Shown here piece by piece: positions 8,187 through 20,615 of a stretch of 64,000 bases of DNA (position 1 is its first letter; each line of letters opens with the position of its first letter). Source of the DNA: Rodentibacter sp901420285 (GTDB lineage Bacteria; Pseudomonadota; Gammaproteobacteria; Enterobacterales; Pasteurellaceae). The DNA lies in the NCBI RefSeq assembly GCF_041734645.1, contig NZ_CP162010.1, positions 558,001-622,000 on the forward strand, written 5' to 3'. The position numbers were made by a program, and so were the translations under genes. The notes beneath the pieces were generated by a model. That model was not told the DNA's origin, ran no database searches, and was given only the letters and a program-made list of their open reading frames with translations.

Positions 8187-9008
8187 TCAGATGACGTGTT
8201 GAAGCAAGGCGGAAAGGTCATCGGGAAATTGTTCTACCCGCGCCATTTCTTCAATTTGTTCGGGTTGATATTTTTCGCCATCATAAACTACGACGATGCT
8301 GGTATCGCCCGGTTGTAGAAAATGCGTTTCGCCGAACGGCGTATAACGTGTTGCACCAATACTGATAATTGTTTGTTCAGGAAAACCGGCCGCCTCGATT
8401 AATGGAGCGATATGATTCATCGGGCCTTCATCCGGTTGATTATTCATGCGATCCACAATCCAATCTAACAATTGTTGGTGGAAATAGCTGTAATCTTTCG
8501 CCCAACTATCCACACCGTAAGCATTTATTTCGCCGTTGCGTTTGTGGAAGCTTGCTATGCGGTAGTGATCAATTTCACTTCCTTCTTTAAAAGAAGATAA
8601 AGGCAAAAGATTTTCTGAAATACCTTTAGTTTCCCGCCCCCAGTTTTTCTTTTCTGCAATTTTTTTCGCATTCGGACGACGAATAGAACAATCGTTATAA
8701 GCGGCAAAATGATGGGGAATCAGCGCGGTCACTTTCCCATTTTTATATTGAATATCACAAATCAGCGCAATTTCCGGCTCAATTTGAAGATTGTCGGCAC
8801 CTTGAGGAAAACGAATGTACTGGTGGCTTAAAGGATAAGCTGAAAGAAAACCGGCTTTTTCACTTGGTACATAGAAGGGAAAAATTGCTTTAGGTTGAAT
8901 TGCACTTTCGGTTTTCACTGCCACGAAATCCGCAGCTTCGCCCGCTTGTTCTAGATGGCCGGCGAAATTCCCGGCTACACCGAAACCAATCATTTTTTCG
9001 AAATTCAT
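8187..9008 (-). CDS. Uncharacterised protein, DUF5718-like
   Basis: A 273-residue protein with no signal peptide or membrane segment. I recognise it only as resembling the DUF5718 family of Pasteurellaceae and Neisseriaceae; its function is unknown. Conserved-looking segments are GFGVAGNFAGHLEQAGEA near the start, IPHHFAAYNDCSIRRP in the middle, and FGETHFLQPGDTSIVVVYDG near the end. The layout loosely recalls fumarylacetoacetase-fold proteins, but I see no complete metal-binding motif set, so this is only a suggestion. The ATG at 9006-9008 has GAGGA upstream. It runs away from rRNA operon 1 and converges with glnD. Confidence 0.7.
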   Translation of the reverse strand: MNFEKMIGFGVAGNFAGHLEQAGEAADFVAVKTESAIQPKAIFPFYVPSEKAGFLSAYPLSHQYIRFPQGADNLQIEPEIALICDIQYKNGKVTALIPHHFAAYNDCSIRRPNAKKIAEKKNWGRETKGISENLLPLSSFKEGSEIDHYRIASFHKRNGEINAYGVDSWAKDYSYFHQQLLDWIVDRMNNQPDEGPMNHIAPLIEAAGFPEQTIISIGATRYTPFGETHFLQPGDTSIVVVYDGEKYQPEQIEEMARVEQFPDDLSALLQHVI

Positions 9009-9070
9009 TTGTTTTCCTCATATATAGATACTGAAACTGAATTAGGGGGACTAATTTACGCTGATTTTTG

Positions 9071-9107
9071 CTCAAAAACAAACCTCAAAACAAACCTCAA
9101 AACAAAC
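9071..9107. repeat. Short tandem repeat upstream of rrn operon 1
   Basis: Three head-to-tail copies of CTCAAAACAAAC (12-13 bases each), the first with one extra A. It sits about 60 bases upstream of the rRNA -35 element; it is absent before rRNA operon 2. Confidence 0.75.
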
Positions 9108-9165
9108 CAGGTTGAGTGAGATTTATACAAATAATAAAAAAATCAAATTTTTTTATAAAAAGTGC

Positions 9166-9193
9166 TTGCGCGAGGTTAGAAAATTCCTATAAT
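9166..9193 (+). promoter_or_regulatory. rRNA operon 1 promoter
   Basis: -35 TTGCGC (9166-9171), a 16-base spacer and a perfect -10 TATAAT (9188-9193), with A/T-rich sequence upstream that could act as an UP element. The same promoter stands before rRNA operon 2. Sequence just after the -10 is not a strong GC discriminator (ACGTGGC). Confidence 0.85.
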
Positions 9194-9202
9194 ACGTGGC
9201 AC

Positions 9203-9267
9203 ACAACGACGCATGGTTGTGAAATAGTCAAATTTACACGTGCGTCGTTGTTTTTTGCTCTTTAACA
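9203..9267 (+). promoter_or_regulatory. rRNA leader: hairpin plus boxA antitermination site
   Basis: An 11-bp stem ACAACGACGCA/TGCGTCGTTGT (9203-9213 with 9241-9251) is followed by T6 and then boxA TGCTCTTTAACA (9256-9267). boxA is the NusB/S10 loading site of the rRNA antitermination complex. The hairpin occupies the boxB position, but with its T tract it also looks like an intrinsic terminator. Confidence 0.8.
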
Positions 9268-9440
9268 ACGAATCAGACAATCTGTGTGGGCACTTGTTGA
9301 TTGACTTGTTTTAAAAAACTATTTTTAATTTTGAAGTCTTAATAGGTGCTAACTAGAAATTCATAAAACTTACTTTAAATTTAATTTATAAGTGAGAAGC
9401 GAAAACTTTTAGCAAGCAGAATATTGAGCGATTGAACTTG

Positions 9441-10980
<1,540 letters not shown>

Positions 10981-11091
10981 CCAAAAATGAGCGACAGCGA
11001 GTGTTCACACAGATTGTCTGGTGTATTGTAGATAGAAGAGTAAGCAACGAAGCTGAAAGTGACGTTGAAATATAGAGTATCTTTACTTGAT

Positions 11092-11167
11092 GTCCCCATC
11101 GTCTAGAGGCCTAGGACATCGCCCTTTCACGGCGGTAACCGGGGTTCGAATCCCCGTGGGGACGCCA
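11092..11167 (+). tRNA. tRNA-Glu (anticodon TTC) in the 16S-23S spacer
   Basis: 76 nt starting GTCCCCATCGTCTAGAGG and ending in an encoded CCA. The acceptor stem GTCCCC/GGGGAC pairs fully, the T loop is GGTTCGAATCC, and the anticodon loop CTTTCAC gives UUC. Identical in the second rRNA operon. Confidence 0.97.
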
Positions 11168-11378
11168 ACTAAAGATAGCTTTATATTTATCTTATTTGTT
11201 CTTTAAAAAATTGGAAACAAGCTAAAAACGAGAGATTTTCGAAAGAAAGTCTGAGTAAAACGAAATAACGACATGTTTTGTTAAAAACTCTGAATTGAAC
11301 AAAAGCAATTTAAGAGTGTTAGTTGAATTAAAGATAGCCACTAAATGCAAATCGTAAGAAGAGCATTTGAGGTTGTAT

Positions 11379-14273
<2,895 letters not shown>

Positions 14274-14466
14274 ATACAACGCTCAAATGTTTTTAAGAGA
14301 GCAGTGAAGCTAACGAAAAAAACGAAACGAAACGAAACAAAACAAAATAAAAGTTTAGCTTGTAGCCAATAAAAGCGCAGATAAAGCATAAAGACGACAA
14401 AGACAACAAAGACAAAGACCAAGACATAAAGCTAACGTCCAAGGTCTAAAGTCTAAAACCGAATAA
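14274..14466 (+). other. 23S-5S spacer of operon 1
   Basis: 193 nt with a purine/A-rich tract built from AACGAAACGAAAC-type units, then AGTTTAGCTTGTAGCC. No tRNA is found. The second operon has the same ends but an A-rich tract about 80 bases longer. Confidence 0.8.
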
Positions 14467-14584
14467 TCCTGGCGGCGATAGAGCGGTGGTCCCACCTGAC
14501 CCCATACCGAACTCAGAAGTGAAACGCCGAAATGCCGATGGTAGTGTGGGGCTTCCCCATGTGAGAGTAGGGCACCGCCAGGTA
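14467..14584 (+). rRNA. rrf: 5S ribosomal RNA (operon 1)
   Basis: About 118 nt. The terminal stem CCTGGCGGCG/CGCCAGG, the CGAACTCAGAAGTGAAAC core and the GAGAGTAGGGCACCGCCAGG end match 5S rRNA. Exact ends are estimated. Confidence 0.95.
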
Positions 14585-14594
14585 GATACGAAAT

Positions 14595-14626
14595 GAACCC
14601 CGGTCAGAAGGCCGGGGTTTTTTATT
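14595..14626 (+). terminator. rRNA operon 1 terminator
   Basis: AACCCCGG/CCGGGGTT stem with the loop TCAGAAG, followed by T6. The same hairpin follows operon 2. Confidence 0.92.
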
Positions 14627-14661
14627 GGCGAAAAATCGCAAAAGGGAGAAAGACAAGCAGC

Positions 14662-14675
14662 CCCAATGCGGTGCT
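14662..14675 (-). repeat. Candidate uptake-signal repeat
   Basis: Minus-oriented copy (CCAATGCGGTGCT) in the gap between the rRNA terminator and yihI. Confidence 0.7.
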
Positions 14676-14750
14676 GAAATCACAATGCGTTTTTGCGTTA
14701 ATGAAACAGAATTATCGCTATTAGTTAATGAGAAAAAACGGCTTGAATGA

Positions 14751-14756
14751 TACAAT
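14751..14756 (+). promoter_or_regulatory. Possible -10 of yihI promoter
   Basis: TACAAT, 34 bases before the yihI start; no clear -35, so support is modest. Confidence 0.4.
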
Positions 14757-14789
14757 CTGCTCCCATTTTACAATAAAGGATCAACCTTA

Positions 14790-15356
14790 ATGGCTCGTAA
14801 GAAAAAAACACGCCGAATTAGTGATGTGATGCCGATTCGCAAGTCGGATAAAAAAACACAAATGCCGAAAGCATCACGTTCGGGCAAAAAATTAACTCGT
14901 TATGAACTTGATAGCAAGGCTCGCGAAGAGAAGAAAAAGCGTAAACACAAAGGTTTGGTTTCAGGTTCTCGTCATAGTCTTGTTGAGAATAAACAAAACA
15001 ATCAGCCGAAAGAAATTAAAGATCCCAAAATTGGTAGCAAAAAGAAAATTCCGTTAATTATAGAATTTGTCAATAAGCCTGAAAAAGCTCAAACGATCCC
15101 GCCGATGAAAGCAGTGAAAAAATCGGATCCTATGCAAGAGTTAGAAAGTCTTGAAAATAATGAAATTCTTAATGAATTGTTGGACGTGTTGGACGAAGGT
15201 AAGGCTATCAGTAAAGCGGATCAACAATTTGTCGATGAATGCCTCGATCGTATTGCAGAGTTGATGAAAGAGCTCGGTATTGCAGACGAGGAAGAGGACG
15301 ACGAAGACGACTTGTATCGCACTTTCGAGCGTATTGATATTAACCAGTTTAGATAA
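14790..15356 (+). CDS. yihI: Der GTPase-activating protein YihI
   Basis: A 188-residue cytoplasmic protein. The N-terminal half is very basic (about residues 1-70, lysine and arginine rich), and the middle carries the family hallmark DPKIGSKKKIPL. The C-terminal half is helical and acidic, ending in an EEEDDEDDL stretch (about 170-180). In E. coli YihI binds the ribosome-assembly GTPase Der, stimulates its GTPase and slows ribosome assembly. The start follows AAAGGA. The next gene begins four bases after its stop, and hemN overlaps that gene by one base, so the three form an operon. Lying just downstream of an rRNA operon may be coincidence. Confidence 0.93.
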   Translation: MARKKKTRRISDVMPIRKSDKKTQMPKASRSGKKLTRYELDSKAREEKKKRKHKGLVSGSRHSLVENKQNNQPKEIKDPKIGSKKKIPLIIEFVNKPEKAQTIPPMKAVKKSDPMQELESLENNEILNELLDVLDEGKAISKADQQFVDECLDRIAELMKELGIADEEEDDEDDLYRTFERIDINQFR

Positions 15357-15359
15357 CGT

Positions 15360-15806
15360 ATGCTGTGGATCATTATTTTAGCCTTGTTAGCGCTCTCCGT
15401 GATTTTCGGCTTGGCTTTTTATGCAATGCGTTTATTAAAGGCATTGAAACAGCAACAAGGAATGATTGCACAAGCTAAGGCCGCACGTTGCAATCGTTTG
15501 AAGGAAAGTATTGAAATTATTGGCAAAGCGATGCAAAGTGGCGAATGTAATCATTCTGAAGGTGTTATTCGTTTAGCGATGTTGCTAATGCCTTTCGGTA
15601 AAAATTTGCAACCTTATCCGGCAATGATGCAACTTCATAAAATTGTACGTGATATGCCGACTCACGAGAATTATAAACAGCTTGAGAAAAAAACGCGGAT
15701 GCGTCTTGATCTGGAACGCAAGAGTGCCGAAATAAAATTTGAACAGGATATTATTAAAGAAATACGTCAATTATTAGACGACATCAAACAATTTGGGGAG
15801 TTTTAA
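15360..15806 (+). CDS. DUF2489 membrane-anchored protein
   Basis: A 148-residue protein with one N-terminal membrane segment (about residues 2-25) and a soluble, charged, mostly helical remainder. It matches the DUF2489 family, often found next to hemN in Vibrionales and Pasteurellales: NRLKESIEIIGKAMQSGECNHSEGVIRLAMLL is diagnostic-looking and contains two cysteines. Function unknown. Its stop codon shares a base with the hemN start (TAATG), which implies coupled translation and a possible tie to haem synthesis by context only. Confidence 0.85.
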   Translation: MLWIIILALLALSVIFGLAFYAMRLLKALKQQQGMIAQAKAARCNRLKESIEIIGKAMQSGECNHSEGVIRLAMLLMPFGKNLQPYPAMMQLHKIVRDMPTHENYKQLEKKTRMRLDLERKSAEIKFEQDIIKEIRQLLDDIKQFGEF

Positions 15807-17173
15807 TGTCAGAAATTATTTGGGATCACGAACTTATTCACAAGTATAATCAATCCGGTCCGCGTTACACCTCGTATCCAACAGCATTAGAGTTTCATGA
15901 AAATTATACCGAACAAGATTTTCTCAATGCCGCGGCGCGTTATCCTCATCGTCCTCTTTCTCTTTATGTGCATATTCCCTTTTGCCATCAACTGTGCTAT
16001 TTCTGCGCCTGTAACAAGGTTATTACACGTCATCAGCATAAAGCGGATATCTATTTAGATTTTCTTAAAAAAGAGATTACTTCTCGTGCACCGTTATTTC
16101 AGCACCGCATTGTAACCCAAATTCACTGGGGCGGTGGCACTCCAACCTATTTAAGTAAGGCGCAATCCGAACGTTTAATGGCGATGTTGAAAGCGCATTT
16201 TTCAATTGCCGAAGATGCAGAGATTTCTATTGAAATTGACCCGCGCCGAATTGAGCTTTCTATGCTTGATCATTTACGTGCGCTTGGTTTTAATCGAATG
16301 AGTATGGGCGTACAGGATTTTAATAAAGCTGTGCAAAAAGCGGTAAATCGCGAACAAGACGAAACTTTTATTCAAGCTTTATTAGAACGCGCGCGCGAAT
16401 TGGGTTTTCAATCTACTAATCTTGATTTAATTTATGGTTTGCCGCTGCAAAATGTAGAAAGTTTTATGTTTACGTTGGAAAAAGTCATAGCATTGGATCC
16501 AGATCGCTTAAGTATTTTTAACTATGCGCATTTGCCAAGCCGCGTACCGGGGCAAGCGAAAATTAAAGAAGCGCAACTCCCGCCGCCTGAAACAAAATTG
16601 ACGATTTTACAAAAAACTATCGAAACCTTAGGAGCAGCGGGCTATAAATTTATCGGTATGGATCACTTTGCCAAACCGCACGATGAATTGGCTGTTGCGC
16701 AACAAAACGGTGTATTGCATCGCAATTTCCAAGGTTATACCACGCAAGAGGATGCGGATTTATTAGGGCTTGGGGTGTCATCAATCAGTTTGTTAGGCGA
16801 CACTTATGCGCAAAACGAAAAAGATCTCAAAACCTATTACTCTCTTGTGGAAGAAAAAGGTAACGCCTTACATAAAGGATTAGTATTGAGCGCGGAAGAT
16901 TGTTTACGCCGTGATGTAATCAAGGCATTAATTTGTAATTTTAAATTGGACTTTGCGCCGTTTGAATCCCAATACGGTATTCAATTCACTGAGCATTTCA
17001 ATGAGGATTTAGCGCTTTTACAGCCTTTAATGGAGGACGGCCTAATCAAGCAATCCGCAACAGGTTTGCAGGTTTCGCCAAAGGGGCGCTTATTAATTCG
17101 TAATATTTGTTTATGTTTTGATACTTACTCCCGCGCCGCGGCAAAACGTCAGCAATTTTCGCGTATTATTTAA
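15806..17173 (+). CDS. hemN: Oxygen-independent coproporphyrinogen III oxidase
   Basis: A 455-residue radical-SAM enzyme that converts coproporphyrinogen III to protoporphyrinogen IX without oxygen. The cluster motif is HIPFCHQLCYFCACNK, with Cys60, Cys64 and Cys67 plus the extra Cys69 that marks true HemN. The SAM-binding stretch WGGGTPTYL and the GVQDFN and YGLPLQ motifs follow, along with the HemN C-terminal domain. The N-terminal YNQSGPRYTSYPTA segment, absent from HemW, confirms the assignment. The start overlaps the preceding stop by one base. It converges with the hemCDXY operon, concentrating haem genes here. A repeat copy (16101-16114) encodes QHRIV. Confidence 0.98.
   Translation: MSEIIWDHELIHKYNQSGPRYTSYPTALEFHENYTEQDFLNAAARYPHRPLSLYVHIPFCHQLCYFCACNKVITRHQHKADIYLDFLKKEITSRAPLFQHRIVTQIHWGGGTPTYLSKAQSERLMAMLKAHFSIAEDAEISIEIDPRRIELSMLDHLRALGFNRMSMGVQDFNKAVQKAVNREQDETFIQALLERARELGFQSTNLDLIYGLPLQNVESFMFTLEKVIALDPDRLSIFNYAHLPSRVPGQAKIKEAQLPPPETKLTILQKTIETLGAAGYKFIGMDHFAKPHDELAVAQQNGVLHRNFQGYTTQEDADLLGLGVSSISLLGDTYAQNEKDLKTYYSLVEEKGNALHKGLVLSAEDCLRRDVIKALICNFKLDFAPFESQYGIQFTEHFNEDLALLQPLMEDGLIKQSATGLQVSPKGRLLIRNICLCFDTYSRAAAKRQQFSRII
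16101..16114 (+). repeat. Candidate uptake-signal repeat
   Basis: Core 11-mer exact, 13 of 14 overall, inside hemN, encoding Q-H-R-I. Confidence 0.7.
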
Positions 17174-17224
17174 TTTCAAAATTGATCGGCAAACGATAGA
17201 TTTTATTTGGTGAGATACAAAATC

Positions 17225-17238
17225 AGCACCGCATTGAA
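17225..17238 (+). repeat. Candidate uptake-signal repeat
   Basis: Exact 14-mer in the hemN-hemY convergent gap. Confidence 0.75.
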
Positions 17239-17278
17239 AAGCTTTGAATGTGGAAGTATGTATTGAAAGATAAAGAAA

Positions 17279-17314
17279 AGCCATAGTGAGTAGCAAAATA
17301 TACTCACTATGGCC
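17279..17314. terminator. Hairpin between convergent hemN and hemY
   Basis: Arms GCCATAGTGAGTA (17280-17292) and TACTCACTATGGC (17301-17313) form a 13-bp stem. There is no real T tract; its position suggests a shared terminator or barrier. Confidence 0.6.
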
Positions 17315-17342
17315 TATTCAAGCGTTGGCTCGGTTTTATTAG

Positions 17343-18566
17343 CTATACATTTTCTTTTAAAGACATTGCATTACGTAAGCTTTCTTGTCTAATTTGCTCA
17401 GCTGCCACTTTGTCACCAGCTTGTTCGAATACATAAGCGGCCATCATGCGATCATTGGATTCCAATTGAGCAGGGCAAGCGGTCACTTTTTTAAAGGCTT
17501 CCGCCGCTTTTTCGAACTCATTGTTGCGCACATATAAGTAACCTAACGCACGATTGATCGCACATTGTTGTTTTTCATCGGCATTTTTAGTGCGTTTTTC
17601 TATGATTTTGACCAGTTTACTGTTATCTGTCGGTTGCAAGCGAGTGATTTGTGTGCATAGCGCATTGCTTAATGGCGTATTGTCCCCCCATTTTTTCAAT
17701 ACATCGAGGGTAAATTCGTAAGCAGATTCGTGGTCGTTACAATCAATCAAGCGTTCAATCAGCGCAACTTTTAAATCTAACTCATTACGACGGCGACGAG
17801 GTTGTTCTCCCCACCAAGCCAGTAAGCCATCCACCCCTTCTTCATTCATTTTTTCATCAAGTAAACCGTTTTCTGTTTCCGTCTGTAACGCTTTGAATTC
17901 ATCCGCGGAATAGAGGCCGGAACGTTGAACCGACTCTAAAATGTTATCAAGGGCTTGATACGCTTTTGATTGGCGATAAATTTCCACCGCCAGTTTTAAC
18001 ACTTCTTTATTACGATCAGTCATTTCCAGCAGGCTATCTATGGAACTACGCGCTGCCGGCAATTTATGCTGTTGTAATAAAATGCGGGTGCGGGCAATTT
18101 CAACTAACAGATTATCGGAACCAGCTAATTCGGTCGCCTCAATTAAATAGCGATTAGCGCTAAATTCGTCGCCTCGTTGCTGTGCGGCTTCTGCTGCTTT
18201 GATGAGGTTAAGAATCGGCTCATCGGAGTGCTTAGCGTTTTTACCAATCAATTTTTCCGCTTTAAGATAATCGCCCTCGTTCATTTTCATTAAACCTTTA
18301 AGGGTTTGTTTTTGCGCTTTTGTCCGTTTACGGCGGGAGAACCAGCTATAAGTGTTGTTACTCAAACGTAAGAAGCGGCTGATAATCCATTCTATCGCGT
18401 AAATTACCGCTAAGGCCACTACGAATAAGATTACTAAGGTGGTTATAGACATTTCGTAAATATTATTCGCCGTTTCAATGCGTACGTAGCCTTGTCGACC
18501 GGAAAGATAAGGCCCGGCGAGTAAGCCGGCCAGTAACACCAACATTAGAAATAATGATCTAAACAT
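17343..18566 (-). CDS. hemY: HemY, membrane-anchored TPR protein of the hem operon
   Basis: A 407-residue inner-membrane protein with two N-terminal membrane segments (about 3-20 and 41-63) and a cytoplasmic helical-repeat region. The HemY N-terminal signature is present (GPYLSGRQGYVRIETANNIYEMS), and tetratricopeptide-like repeats occur later, for example RALGYLYVRNNEFEKAAEAF. It belongs to the proteobacterial HemY family, whose exact role in porphyrin metabolism is unsettled; it is not the HemY protoporphyrinogen oxidase of Gram-positives. Last gene of hemC-hemD-hemX-hemY, nine bases after hemX, with AAGGA before the ATG. Confidence 0.95.
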   Translation of the reverse strand: MFRSLFLMLVLLAGLLAGPYLSGRQGYVRIETANNIYEMSITTLVILFVVALAVIYAIEWIISRFLRLSNNTYSWFSRRKRTKAQKQTLKGLMKMNEGDYLKAEKLIGKNAKHSDEPILNLIKAAEAAQQRGDEFSANRYLIEATELAGSDNLLVEIARTRILLQQHKLPAARSSIDSLLEMTDRNKEVLKLAVEIYRQSKAYQALDNILESVQRSGLYSADEFKALQTETENGLLDEKMNEEGVDGLLAWWGEQPRRRRNELDLKVALIERLIDCNDHESAYEFTLDVLKKWGDNTPLSNALCTQITRLQPTDNSKLVKIIEKRTKNADEKQQCAINRALGYLYVRNNEFEKAAEAFKKVTACPAQLESNDRMMAAYVFEQAGDKVAAEQIRQESLRNAMSLKENV

Positions 18567-18575
18567 AATCTATCC

Positions 18576-19853
18576 TTATTGTTGTGGCACGGTTGTCGGA
18601 GCATTGGCGGGTTGCTCGGGGAGCACCGCATTGGGTTCAGTATTTATCTGGGATTGCGGTTCTGCCTGACTGTTCATCGGCGGTTCATTGAATGCTTTTT
18701 CAGCTTCAATTTCGATTTTTTGCACATCTGCCGGTGTGCGGTTTAAATATTTATCCAGCAAATTTAAGCTTTGCAATTGGCTTGGTAGGTCTACGTAAAC
18801 AGACAGTTCCGCCAATTCATCAAGAGATTTCAAGAAGCTTTGAGTCACTTCTGCGCTAGTATCAAAATAGCTCCGTACCCAAGTCGCCACTGCCTCGAGA
18901 GATTGTTTATAAAGGTCATTTTGCTGACGTGGCACGGCCATAATCGCTAATTGCAGACGTAAACGAATATTTTCGCGTAAATAAATGTCTTGATTTGGTG
19001 CAAGCAATTCTTTTCTATCCGCGCCTTGTTTTGGCGTGATGCGAATAAAATGATTCAAAAAAGAGATTGCGCTTTTCTCTGCATTACTTTGCCAATCAGC
19101 GAGTGAATCGGATAATTTATCGGAATTCGGCTCATCGCCGAAGTTTACGTTTAATACCGGCAATTCATCGACCGCATTCGCCAATTGAGATAAACGTTGC
19201 ATTACAGCATTTTGGTCGATGCTCTCGACGGAAAGTAATTGTTTTAAATCTTGGTTGATCGCCGAACGAATTGCCATCGCTTCAGAATTATTCACTTTCG
19301 CCAAGGTTTCATCGGCAAGTTTCAATAGTGATACACCGGTATCTACATCGTTATCAAGGACCAATTTACGCAATGCATTGTTTAATAAGAAATCTGCTTC
19401 GGAGAACAACCAATCATTTGGTTGTTGCGCTATGGCGAGTTGACTTACTTGCGCTAATTGTTGACGTAATGTGGCAAACTCTTGTTCTTTGCTTAAAACT
19501 GTTTGTTCAAAGCGGTTGAGTTTTTCCTGCGTTTCAGAAACCGCTTTTTCTAACTGAGTCACTTGCGCATTAGTCGTATCACCGGTAACGACAGATGAGT
19601 ATTGGGCAAGTTTTGCTTCAAGTACGGTCAACTTTTGCTGAATTTCATCAGTTTTTTGCTGACCGAAATAATAGCCGACTCCGCCTAGGCCTAATGCGAC
19701 TAATAAGGCAAGTAAGCTCAAACCGGTACCGTTTTTTTTCACAATAGTTTGATGAGGGATAGATTCCTGTTTAATTTCCGCTGTGGACGTTATCGCGCTT
19801 TCCGTCGTGGTATCTCGGGTTTCGATGACATCATTCGATTGATTCTTAGCCAT
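18576..19853 (-). CDS. hemX: HemX, membrane protein of the hem operon
   Basis: A 425-residue protein with a cytoplasmic N-terminal tail rich in Thr and Ser, one membrane segment with glycine-rich face (about 44-65, LSLLALLVALGLGGVGYYFG), a coiled coil (about 66-135) and a helical HemX domain, then a Pro/Gln/Asn-rich tail. It matches the HemX family, often mislabelled uroporphyrinogen methyltransferase; no SAM-binding motif is visible, so I do not assign that activity. The start has AAGGAA upstream. It lies between hemD and hemY. A repeat copy at 18622-18635 encodes NAVL in the variable tail. Confidence 0.94.
   Translation of the reverse strand: MAKNQSNDVIETRDTTTESAITSTAEIKQESIPHQTIVKKNGTGLSLLALLVALGLGGVGYYFGQQKTDEIQQKLTVLEAKLAQYSSVVTGDTTNAQVTQLEKAVSETQEKLNRFEQTVLSKEQEFATLRQQLAQVSQLAIAQQPNDWLFSEADFLLNNALRKLVLDNDVDTGVSLLKLADETLAKVNNSEAMAIRSAINQDLKQLLSVESIDQNAVMQRLSQLANAVDELPVLNVNFGDEPNSDKLSDSLADWQSNAEKSAISFLNHFIRITPKQGADRKELLAPNQDIYLRENIRLRLQLAIMAVPRQQNDLYKQSLEAVATWVRSYFDTSAEVTQSFLKSLDELAELSVYVDLPSQLQSLNLLDKYLNRTPADVQKIEIEAEKAFNEPPMNSQAEPQSQINTEPNAVLPEQPANAPTTVPQQ
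18622..18635 (+). repeat. Candidate uptake-signal repeat
   Basis: Core exact; encodes N-A-V-L on the minus strand in hemX. Confidence 0.7.
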
Positions 19854-19874
19854 AAGTATTCCTTAATAAGTCAT

Positions 19875-20615
19875 TTAGCTGAGTAATGTATTCAACAAAC
19901 TTTGATTATCTGCTTTCGGAGACAGAATAATGGTTTGCCAACCATAATTTTTTGCCGCGTCGGCAATACGCTCGCTAACCGTAACCAATCGGCAGCTTTT
20001 GAGCCATTCTTGCTCGTGTTTGGGAATTAGTTCAATCAAGCCCCGTAAAATCTCAAGACTTGTTACCACTAAGGTGTCTGTTCCGGAACGCTTGCAAATA
20101 TCGATTTGTTCTTCTTGGTTATAATTAATCGGTTCGCGACGATAACATTCCAAGGTTTCAACTATTGCACCGCGTGAAGTCGCTTGCTCAGCGAAATAAT
20201 TGCGTCCGCCGTTGCCGCGTAAAATTAATATTCGTCTACCCGAGAGAGTCTGCATTTGCGGTAACGCCAGCAATCCTTCGCTATTTTCTTGTGAAATCGG
20301 ATAATGAATAGCACGTTCGCTTTGACAGGAAAAGTATTGTGCGGTGTTTTGTCCTACAGTGATGTAGCGTAAATCCTCACGCCATTGAAATCCGCTTTTT
20401 TTTAAAATTTTTACGGAAAAATCCACTGCACTTCTCGATACGAAAAAGACATAATCGCCCACTTTCAACTGATTAAGTTTACTTGGGAGTTGTTCCAATT
20501 CAGCACCGCATTGAAAGCTGAATAATGGTAAATACAGTGCGGTCATACCTGATTGATTTAATAAATCAACCAATTGTTTGCCGCGTTCATCCGGACGGGT
20601 AACTAATACCGCCAT
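19875..20615 (-). CDS. hemD: Uroporphyrinogen-III synthase
   Basis: A 246-residue cytosolic enzyme that cyclises hydroxymethylbilane with inversion of ring D. The family is poorly conserved, but typical elements are present: the start AVLVTRPDERGKQLVDLL, DYVFFVSRSAVDFSV, the VGQNTAQYF stretch and GRRILILRGNGGRNYFAEQ, then TLVVTSLEILRGL. It overlaps the hemC stop by one base (TAATG), so translation is coupled. A repeat copy (20502-20515) encodes FQCGAE near residue 34. Confidence 0.94.
   Translation of the reverse strand: MAVLVTRPDERGKQLVDLLNQSGMTALYLPLFSFQCGAELEQLPSKLNQLKVGDYVFFVSRSAVDFSVKILKKSGFQWREDLRYITVGQNTAQYFSCQSERAIHYPISQENSEGLLALPQMQTLSGRRILILRGNGGRNYFAEQATSRGAIVETLECYRREPINYNQEEQIDICKRSGTDTLVVTSLEILRGLIELIPKHEQEWLKSCRLVTVSERIADAAKNYGWQTIILSPKADNQSLLNTLLS
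20502..20515 (+). repeat. Candidate uptake-signal repeat
   Basis: Exact 14-mer; read on the minus strand it encodes F-Q-C-G-A in hemD. Confidence 0.75.

Noticed and set aside
9071..9107. Tandem repeat considered as a CRISPR remnant
   Set aside because: Units are contiguous without spacers, only 12-13 bases long, and no cas gene is near.
18576..19853. HemX as a uroporphyrinogen-III methyltransferase
   Set aside because: No SAM-binding or methyltransferase motif is visible; the name is a common annotation carry-over.
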